Assembly (NCBI GenBank): GCA_039545295.1
Contig: BCIK01000026.1
Coordinates: 279,632-343,631 of the forward strand
Direction of reading: 5' to 3'
Origin: Udeniomyces pyricola
Taxonomy: Eukaryota; Basidiomycota; Tremellomycetes; Cystofilobasidiales; Mrakiaceae
DNA: 64,000 nt
Shown one piece after another: positions 55,709-64,000 of the stretch. The translations under genes and the position numbers were made by a program. Below the pieces are notes generated by a model that had not been told where the DNA came from, searched no databases, and saw only the letters and a list, made by a program, of their open reading frames with translations. Positions within the stretch are counted from its first letter, which is position 1, and the number at the start of each line of letters is the position of its first letter.

Positions 55709-58700
55709 TCATCGCCTGCCGTGCTCGAGGTCGGCAGCAGCGTGGTCGTGCCATTCGTTGAAACCTCGGAACGAAGTTGTCGTCCCGACGAGGCCTCGAA
55801 TATCATCGGCAATCTGCAACCAAGACATGCAACATAGAGTTCGATTTGTCAATGATCGGATAATTAGATTGTCTCTCTTGCGCAAGATTTCTGTTTCTGG
55901 TGCGCTGCACATGTCCATCTGATTAGAGATCGGTGCTGTACTGACCTCGTCAAAGCATCGAACGATGGTCGCCAGCGCGACGATAGCCGTCGAATAAATC
56001 GGGAATTGACTATCGAGCAGCGTTTCCATCGTAAGTTCTCCCAACCCAATCGGCACGCCACTCTTATCAGCCGCCGACGGGTCATCCTGGGGGAGATGTT
56101 GATCGCCTTGGGTGGTTGCGGTGGCGCTCGCGTGATGAGAGGACGAATGACTGGCCGCGGATTTTTGGAGGTTGTGGACTTGATGATGGTAGATGAGTCG
56201 TTCGCGAAGACTTGGGAGCGAAGAGGGAAGAGGGTGGCCGTGTGCGAGCGATTGGGAGAGAAGGGAGAGGTGAAGGAAGACATCGGAAAGGAAACTCGGG
56301 TTCAAGAAGGGCGTCTACAAGGGTCAACATCCATTATTTCCCGATCGGGCCAAGCGATGGTCGGCATAGTGTACGCGTACGAAGATGAGAGAGAGAAACA
56401 CCTAGTTGAGCGTTTTGAGAAAGATCGGCAAGATGAAGAGAAGGAGACACCAAACATACGTTGTAGGCAAGGACTTGGCACCACTTGGGTTCGAGTGAAG
56501 CAAGGGCCCCGCTGAGCAATGAGAGGGAAATAAGCAGTTTCCATTCGGTCGCCAGCAGTTGTTCATACTTTTTCTTTGGCCAAGGACCTCTGGAAGGAAC
56601 CAAAGTCAAATTGCACGGGATTCTTTATGAGAGACCGAGCAAACCCGTCTCTGACCCAGTCACGGAAAGACACTAACTTGAGCTGAGGTTCGAATGGCGC
56701 AGTAGCCAAGTTTGGCGCGAGCGCTTGCATCTTGCCCTACAGTGCGAAAGATGAGGAAAGCCCCAGTAAACAAAAGGCCGACTCATCAGGTTTAGAGAAC
56801 TCTCAGGCATCTCTGCTTCAACAGAAATGACTCCCAAAATTAACAAACGTACCGCAATAGCCAACCAATCGCCTCCAATTTTCTTGAGTCGCCTTTCCTT
56901 GCGCTTCTCGTCGCGATTCGTGATTCCTTCGAGCTTCTCGCTTGACGATACAACGTTGAACTTGGAGCGAGCAACTTCGCCAAGGAACGTCTCAGCCTCT
57001 TCGCCAAACAATTTGGACAGATCTTCGAGGTTGGTTGCAGTTGTTTTCCGAACGACCACCCGGCCAAACGTTGGATAGGGAAGACCTGTGAATCGAGACA
57101 GGAAGGAAAGGATAATCGGAAACAAAAAGACACAAGGTCAACCGTGAAGAGATAAGATCGTACGGCAATCGCGTCTTTGAACGTACACATCACGATGAAG
57201 GCGGCTGTAAATCCAATGATGACAAGTAGAGCTCGCTTCCAGGCGAGATTTACACCGACGCCTGAGTTGGCGGTGACAGCTATACGAGGACCCGCATCAA
57301 TCCATGAGTAGCCGACGGTGAACACGATCTGGAATAAGATACCGCCCATCAAGAGGTAAGCAACTTGATGAGACCCTTGATATCGCCCTCAAGCTGAATG
57401 AGAGACGATCACGAAGAGGTGATATGTAGATACTCACCGTCACGCCAGTCATGAGGAAAAATGTTGCCTTGGCTTGAGGAAGCGAGATTCGGGCGTACAT
57501 GAACGGGGCCATGAAGACAATGCTTGCAGCCGCGATACCATAGGGATTCCCGTTGCCCTTTCCTGCACCGATATACCATACGACCATACCAAGCACGAGT
57601 CCAAGAACGGTACCACCGCATCGAGTGATGAACTCCCAAACTTGTTGACCGGTGTAGACGCCAAGGCCTGTACGAGCGAGCCGAGGAAGAAACCGTTTCG
57701 GGTTGTGTTCAATATTGAGCATCTGATAGAGATTGTCCGCATTTTTCGACGAGACGAACCAGTTTGAGCCATGATCAGAGCCCATACCCCTCGATTACTA
57801 TAGTTGAAACCAGCAGTGGAAGGATGAACCGCAACGACTGATGCCATCGATCATGCGAGAGAAGAGCAGAATCAGAAGAAGAAGAAGAGCGGTCGAGCGG
57901 GGCACTGTCAATTATTTTCCTGTCGGAAAGCTTACGCACGCGTTCTGGATAAGTTCAAGTTGGAATCACTCACCCCAAAGACAGAGCGATACGACGGCAT
58001 GTCGAAGCGCAAAGAGCCCCGGCGGCGTCTTGAGCCATCGCAGTGAATTACCAAGCGCCTTGCCAGCCCGCTGGCCAGCCGTCCGGGGTGGGCCTGCATC
58101 CGGATCAAGAGGGTCCTCGTCGGGATCTGCGGAACAAACCAAAAGGAGCCATAGTTAGCGAGCAACCAAGTAAGCAGCATGGTGCTGTACTCGTCTAACC
58201 GAAGAGAAACATAGAGGAAAGAGAGGTCTCACCTTGATCTTCATCGGATTCTTGATCCAACTCGTCATCAAGCTGCTTTTCCTTCTCCTTCTTGGTAGCT
58301 TTTTCCTTGTTCTTCTTACTTTTGGATCGTGACTTGGTTGTCTTGGTCTCTTCTGCGCTTATACCGCCACCTCCTAGTGGGTCCATGGCTCCGTCTCCAC
58401 CGGTGCCCTTCTCCGTCAGTTTCCTCCATATCTTGCCGAAGCCGCTTGGGAACCAGACTCGTCTTTCTCCGCGCCGTTTCTCTCGGAGCAGGACGGCAAA
58501 TTTGAGGAATGACAGGAGTTCTTCCGCATAAGACTCGAGGGAAGACGTAAAGACGAAGCAGAGGAAGAGTGATCGAGCGGCAAAAGGTGTGCTGGTAGGA
58601 GCGGCGTCTCGATGGGTCTTGGTGTTGGAAGAAGGCTCATCGGTTGGAGGGTACAGATATTCATCTTTGAGCTTGGATGTGGCAAGCGTACCATCCTGTT

Positions 58701-60969
58701 CAAAGAACCGAGCAAACGGCTGAAGAAGCCTCGCCCGTCTTGCTGAGCTATCCTTTGCATCGTGTTGACCTAGATCGGACCCAGCAGCCTGACCAAGTGT
58801 ATCTGAGTGCCTAAATTCAGCGATTGCTCTCTCGAGCTCGGCGACGAGTCTTTTGGCTTCAGCAAGCCCTTGGGCTTCCTCGTCTTGCTCCTTTTTACTC
58901 GCTCGCTTCCACCGCGTCTTGTTAACAGATTCAAGCCATGACGTAACGTTGCTGAGGCCATCAGCACATGATTTCCGAAGGATCCGGGAGGAGCTGGCGA
59001 GGATGGGGATTAGCGTGACGAGGTCGTGTCCATGGCGAGCTTCGCGAGCATCCAATTCGGCTAGAATACGTTGATATTGTTTTGGCTGGGCATGGGGTTG
59101 GTTATGAGGCTGAGGCAAGTCGGATGTCTTTTTGGGTGCAGAGCTAAAGGATGAAGACGAGTGGGACATGGAAGATGACCCAAGAGATGAATGACTTTCT
59201 TGATCCCGGATGAGACGGAGATCGGTTTGGACGAGTGATGAAAACGTGTTGAGGGAGAGCGTTCTTGCCGTGAGACTCCGAAGCTTGGATCCGATAGCTT
59301 TGAGATCTCCGGGACCAAGGACACCTCGGGAAAGTTCGAGATCGATCATGCCGAGTTGACCAAGAAGAGCGAGCTGGACCTGAGCCACAATACCCTTTCG
59401 GACGCCGGTGCACTTTGTGACGAGCGTGCCGAAGGACTTGGCGTTGTTCCTAGACTCATCTGAGCCATCTAGAGCTGGGAAAGGGAGAAGAAGGATAGAG
59501 TTTTGCAGCGAGAGAAGCTGAAGGGAGGGCTTTAGAAAGCTGTCGACCAGAGTCGAGCTAAAGAAGATGATGGTGACGAGAAAGGACAAATAACGGAGGG
59601 GAGCGGATAGTTGATCATGGTTAGCTTGCGCGAACGCCGGACGAATTCGAGAAATGTGAATACGTATTCGAAGAAAGAGTCACGAACAGCCAGACATGAC
59701 TCATGGTTTGTGGAAAGACAAAGACGATGCTGGCAAGAGCGATGGCGACATAGGACGAGGCTGGGATTAAGAACGTTGTCTGCAGGCGAATGAGAGACAG
59801 CGTTTGTCAAGTGGGGAGATAAGTGCCATGCTTTTCTACTCTCCTTCATTCCAAGCAAGCAGGAAGCAATCAAGGAATATTCGTTACTGACTGCAAGCAT
59901 GTACTGGGCTGAAGGAAAGAGTGGGCCGTAGGCACACATGATGTCCAACACAATCGTGCCAAAAATGGCCAAGAGAGCAAGCTTGGGAACTTCGGCCCGG
60001 ACAGCTCCCAGGAAGAAGCAACCGATGAAGAAGAATGCGCCGTAGACTAGAGACGAATTGAAAGTAGATGATCAGTGCGGTTCGAGCGACGATTGAGATA
60101 TGAATAGGCTGATCGCATAGACTGGATGACGTCGGGCACGACTGACCCGCCGAGCTTCGCGTGTCGAGAAACGCCCCTTCGAAAATGTATGACTTGAAAC
60201 TTGCGTCGGGATTGCTCACAAGGCTGTCACGAGAAAGATTATATCGTTCGATCTGCGCCGTCAGCATAATTTTTTGATTCCGCTCGGGAAACTTTTTTAT
60301 ATATAAGGAAGCTGTCTCGGCCTGGGGTTCCCTTGACCCTGGCTGGTGAATGGCCTCAAGTCTGTGTTGCTGATTATTCAAAGCTCTTTAGGAGAATGTT
60401 GAGAAATGGCTGATTCACCCACCTCGTCTGAACCCTTTGATAGGCGGCGGCGGAGACGATGCGACTACGTGCGGCTAGACTCGCTGCCATTGACGCACAG
60501 CCCCATGCCCATCCCAAGAGCATCCCGAAAAGGAGCGTGCTAGATGCCTAGACAAAGGGGCCGGAAAAAAAGAAAAAGGAAAAAGGGGGCTTGTTAGGAG
60601 TGAGGCGATCAAAGGCTAACGACCCAAGACGATGGATGGGAGCGAATCTGGAGAATGTTGCAAGGGAGTCATGCGAGGATAGGCGTTGGTCTCAGTTTGC
60701 GGACGTACGAGGAAAAAGAGGGCGACAGGCATGGAAGGAGGAAGCATGATGGATAGCAGGGCAGCAAAGAAGGCAGCCTGACCCATGACGACGAGCGAGC
60801 GATGGTCGAGGATGAGGACGAGGGTCCCTAGCAAGACGAGCAGACATCGGACGAGCGTCTTGAGCTGACGTTGGTTGAAGCTATCGACGGCCCAGATGAG
60901 GTGAAGTTTGGCGAGAGTCGGATGGCGTCCGGCAGTGGAGTGATCTTGGAGGTTTGGATCGGACGACAT
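55709..60969 (-). CDS. ArAE_2/DUF2421 (Bre4-like) multi-pass membrane protein
   Basis: Many exons, roughly 1,100-1,250 residues. The first five are 60969-60709, 60547-60423, 60361-60147, 60046-59892 and about 59780-59689; the largest runs from about 59557 to 58233. The N-terminal half has six hydrophobic segments: LPPSMPVALFFL, FGMLLGWAWGCASMAASLAA, GAFLDTRSS, FGTIVLDIMCAYGPLFPSA. The middle is a charged cytosolic region ending in a Lys/Glu-rich stretch. The second half has a second membrane block (NRGVWALIMAQTG, VYTGQQVWEFITRCGGTVLG, ARISLPQAKATFFLMTG) and a conserved cytosolic tail ending AAADLEHGRR. This is the layout of PF10337 plus PF10334 proteins such as yeast Bre4, related to aromatic-acid exporters. 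Substrate unknown. Inner exon borders below 58,200 were checked only by frame. Confidence 0.85.
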
Positions 60970-61738
60970 GGTGAAGATTTGGATATTGGATGGAGGAATG
61001 GAAGGAAGCTAGCTATCTAATAAGATCGATTGGGCTGTGGGCGCGTCCGTCGATCAAGGGGGCCGGCCTGCAAGGCTGCAAGCTGCAAGCTGCAAGGGTG
61101 GTTTGGGCGGTGAATGGACCTGTAGAGCGTTGAAGGATTCCAGGAGATCCAAAGAGACGCAATTGAGAGTGGACGTAAGACGTTTAAGGCCGTTGACAAA
61201 CTACTAGGAGGCCGGAGCGAGGATGGCCGGATCCAGGGGGTCGGCGTCAGATTGATCGATTGGGAGGCGAAGCAAACGTCAGCCAGCTAGAGTGACCAGC
61301 CAGAGTGTGCAAGCGGTTCGGTGGCCGGAACGACTTGGCTTACTGATAAGGTATCTAATCAGCCACCTGTCATCGATCTTATACATATCCATATGTATGG
61401 ATATCTTCATTGTCGCCCTCGACTCTGCTAAGCTCTAGTCCATGCTTACCACTGCTTGCCCCTAATGTCGTTTGACGTACACGCAATCAAAGGTCATAGC
61501 TTCACCGGCATCACCATCATCACCAACCGTCATAACACAATATTCATATCTGTCTTGCCCAATTCAGCCTCATTTTCAGCCCTAGTCTACTCCGCGCACG
61601 CAAACCACAAGTCGCTCAAAAATCATCATACCGCATCAAATCAACGCCCATGGACACCACACCCTGCGATCGACTACCCGTCATGCAGCCATCATCCCAC
61701 GTCGACCTTGCCATCTGTCCTCATTTTTGTATAGAACT
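60970..61738. other. Intergenic region
   Basis: Upstream of the ArAE_2 gene and downstream of the intronless hypothetical gene, both on the minus strand. It contains GCAAGCTGCAAGCTGCAAG at about 61076-61096 and the palindrome CATATCCATATGTATGGATATC at about 61384-61405. No gene seen. Confidence 0.55.
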
Positions 61739-62650
61739 CTAGCGCGATGCTGGATGCTCGCCCTGCTTACACTGTTGCTCTTCCATCTTCCGATTCCACC
61801 GCGCTCGTGCTAAGCGGGACCGGACACCACCCATGATCCTCTCGGCCGATGACGGCTGCTTCGCCTCAGAATGCGACGCCCCCGGTGGTATCCGCGGAGT
61901 TAGGTCGAAGCAATCACTGTCTGACGGCGTTGATGAGGACGCTAGAGGTAGAGATGACACGGGTGCTGTGGATATTCGCTTCGTGCTGAAGTGGTAGGGT
62001 AGAGTCGATTCGAGAGAGGGAAGACTGGGACGAATGTCGTGGGATGTCGAGGTGATGGCGAGGGGAGGAAGCATATCTCGAGGACAGTCTACAATTGATC
62101 GCGAGGTCCGGGTCATGAACGAGGCCGTATAAGGTAGACTACGTGCCCAGGTTGGGGTAGTAGGGGCAGGAAGAGAAGGCAGATTGGGAAGGTTCCGAAA
62201 TGTGCTCGACTCGGGCGGACTTGGTGGTAAATGATTCACAGCTTCAGAAAGATTATCAGACGGGATGGTTGGCTCGTTTGACCGTGAACGACCGTCCAGC
62301 TTTGGCTTCTTCCGGATGGGCCTCGGACTGGCCTTGTCGACATGCGATGTAATGACAGGGGGCGATGGAATTGGGTCCGAGTTTTCCAGCGAGGCATTGT
62401 TGTCCCGGGACGGCTGGTGCGGGTTGACGCGTGCTCGCTTGCGGGTAATCTCCTGCGTCAAATCCGATAGGCGGCCTCCGAGGTCATGGAAAGTGCGCGT
62501 GAGACGTTGGTCTTCGGCAGACTTTTCGTGAAGAAGCTGAAGGAGGAGGGAACGATCCTTTTGAGAGCCTGGCTGGTGAGAATAAGCAAGCAAGACTTCG
62601 CGAAGCGTTGGCGGAGGGAGTAGGAGAGGCGTGGCCGGTGTAGTCGACAT
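61739..62650 (-). CDS. Intronless hypothetical protein, coiled-coil-like N terminus
   Basis: A single frame of 303 residues from the ATG at 62650. It opens MSTTPATPLLLPPPTLREVL, followed by a probable helical stretch (SLLLQLLHEKSAEDQRLTRT, then FHDLGGRLSDLTQEITRKRA). The rest is Ser/Pro-rich with a basic cluster RPIRKKPKLDGRSRS that could serve as a nuclear signal, and a C-terminal basic helix (RIMGGVRSRLARARWNRKME). No family is recognised. An upstream in-frame ATG at 62755 lies in less plausible sequence. It is the only intronless full-length gene in a window of intron-rich genes. Confidence 0.6.
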   Translation of the reverse strand: MSTTPATPLLLPPPTLREVLLAYSHQPGSQKDRSLLLQLLHEKSAEDQRLTRTFHDLGGRLSDLTQEITRKRARVNPHQPSRDNNASLENSDPIPSPPVITSHVDKASPRPIRKKPKLDGRSRSNEPTIPSDNLSEAVNHLPPSPPESSTFRNLPNLPSLPAPTTPTWARSLPYTASFMTRTSRSIVDCPRDMLPPLAITSTSHDIRPSLPSLESTLPYHFSTKRISTAPVSSLPLASSSTPSDSDCFDLTPRIPPGASHSEAKQPSSAERIMGGVRSRLARARWNRKMEEQQCKQGEHPASR

Positions 62651-63866
62651 GGTGTGTATGGATGTCAATGCTGAGGATGACTGAGGATCTGTCAGAGTCA
62701 GTGTTGAGATAGGTAGAGGTGATGGGCAACATGAAACAGGCTGATGTCGGGTCAAGATGAAGAGGTGTCGATGTCAAGAGCTGAGGAGATCGAAGAAGCC
62801 TTGGTATTCTAGGAGACTTGGCATCGACGCCCGCCTGCAATTGCCTTTGCAGCGGTTGCTCGATCTATCATCGACAGCATAAATGACAGCAGCCGTCAGT
62901 ATACTGCAGATTGACAATTCACATGGTAAAGATGAGCCTACTATGGATCGGGGGCTGGACTAGGAGCGGCATGGGGAGACTGCGCTAGACGTAGGGGTGA
63001 TGACCAAATTGCCAAATCAACGGTCAACGGTCAACGGCCTGGGTCAACAACGTTTAATAGATCAAGGACCATGCATTCATGTTCGAAAGTACAGTAACAT
63101 GACCACATCGTTCCGTTGCAGTATATTGCAGTATGATCAACATCGGCTGACAACACTGTGAGTCATCACTGTGCTGATGATGTATCACAGTAAACATATT
63201 ATATATTGCATGATCCAATCGATATCGATACTCCCAACTGGTGATAGTCCATAATCGTCCTCCCGGGTCGAAATTCGAAACTCGATCTCATGACGACGGA
63301 GTACTTGACCACCCCATCACATGCATCCATCATATGCATAATCCGTCCTCTCCATCTCCTCCTCACTCATCTCGCATCTCAACAACATGACTAACCTCCT
63401 CCTGTCTACTTCCACCCGTTATCGAACCATCAACCTTTACAAACGTGTCAGCTGCCTTCTACTCATCTTTCGACGCGAACGCTTCGCCACGACCGATTCG
63501 TCTGATGCTGTCCTATGTACCTCCGCTGATCTTGTGTTTTACTCACCCAACGCTCCTACGTGCAGCTCCTACGACTCGGTCGAGACTAGTTTGTCGTCTA
63601 TCTCTTCACATGAAGCGAGCACATACCGCTCCCGCATTCAATCCCCTCGGCTAGAAACCGACCGACCGGCGGAGCTCAACGTTCTGTTTTTCATCCCTCC
63701 ATCCCTGGTGGTCTCTTTGATACAGTCCCAATCCAAACTACCACTTCGAATCTCGAGTCCGACAGTCATTTCGAAGTGAGTGGGCGACTTCCCTGCTCAC
63801 AGTGTGCGCTTGAGAATTCAGATCAATCACCTGTTCGCGTCTTCACGATCCGTGGCCTGATCTTAT
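62651..63866. other. Divergent intergenic region
   Basis: Between the intronless gene (-) and the gene that starts at the right edge (+). A frame at 63387-63779 (130 codons) ends near a GTGAGT donor and might be a 5' UTR or an extra upstream exon, but its composition is not convincing. AT-rich words and TGCAGTATATTGCAGTATGAT repeats lie near 63118. Confidence 0.45.
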
Positions 63867-64000
63867 ATGCCGCTATCTTCGGAACGCCCAACCAAAGACA
63901 ATCTACATCTCTCAGATCCCGAAGAGATCGAAAAGAAACTTAAGCTGGCCGAGTTTGTCGAGAAGGGTATGTCTTTGACGACCTCTCGTCCTCTTCTGGC
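63867..64000 (+). CDS. Partial hypothetical protein, first exon at right edge
   Basis: An ATG at 63867 opens MPLSSERPTKDNLHLSDPEE followed by IEKKLKLAEFVEKG. The frame ends at a GTATGT donor at 63967, after which the gene leaves the window. Composition looks coding, with a charged amphipathic helix. No family can be named from so short a piece. Confidence 0.5.
   Translation, partial: MPLSSERPTKDNLHLSDPEEIEKKLKLAEFVEKGMSLTTSRPLL

Noticed and set aside
63387..63779. 130-codon plus-strand frame before the right-edge gene
   Set aside because: Composition is unremarkable, no motif is seen, and the following ATG at 63867 gives a better N terminus; it may be 5' UTR.

Overview
This window is nuclear DNA of a fungus, most likely a basidiomycete. 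Nearly every conserved gene is cut by several short introns, and the proteins are fungal: homoaconitase, a fungal lysine N-acetyltransferase, a Fmp40-type SelO and an ArAE_2 transporter. I reconstructed exons by hand from frame, phase and GT/AG borders. In most multi-exon genes every junction keeps phase; exceptions are stated in the entries. No CRISPR array, rRNA or prokaryotic feature is present. I cannot fix the genus.

Layout: 1-2.5 kb holds the edge of a minus-strand gene and a palindrome-rich spacer. 2.5-3.3 kb is a MARVEL-like membrane protein (-). 5.1-7.4 kb is an aprataxin/Hnt3 DNA-repair hydrolase (+) with a tRNA-like sequence in one intron. 8.0-10.4 kb is Shp1/p47 (-), divergent from SelO/Fmp40 (+, 11.2-14.8 kb). 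16.1-21.1 kb is MCM5 (-). 21.5-23.2 kb is a disordered nuclear-type protein (-). 24.0-30.9 kb is a long SMP/C2 tricalbin-like tether (+). 31.7-35.2 kb is homoaconitase LYS4 (-). 36.5-39.2 kb is a cysteine-rich single-pass membrane protein (-). 42.0-43.4 kb is a Ser/Pro/His-rich protein (-). 45.8-47.7 kb is a LYC1-type acetyltransferase (+). 48.6-50.9 kb is S-adenosylhomocysteinase SAH1 (+).

The most unusual stretch is 51.3-55.0 kb. It holds stacked hairpins, a 35-base fragment of SAH1, a degenerate C2H2 zinc-finger gene, and two short-unit repeat arrays in opposite orientation around a small spliced ORF that resembles the tail of a basidiomycete transposase. 55.7-61.0 kb is a large ArAE_2/DUF2421 membrane protein (-), 61.7-62.7 kb an intronless hypothetical gene (-), and the right edge carries the start of another gene (+).

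Most genes are housekeeping: replication (MCM5), repair (Hnt3), Cdc48 cofactor (Shp1), methyl cycle (SAH1), and lysine synthesis and use (LYS4, LYC1). They are unrelated neighbours, not a functional cluster. The genuinely odd features are the aprataxin zinc finger, the nested tRNA-like sequence, and the 51-55 kb island.
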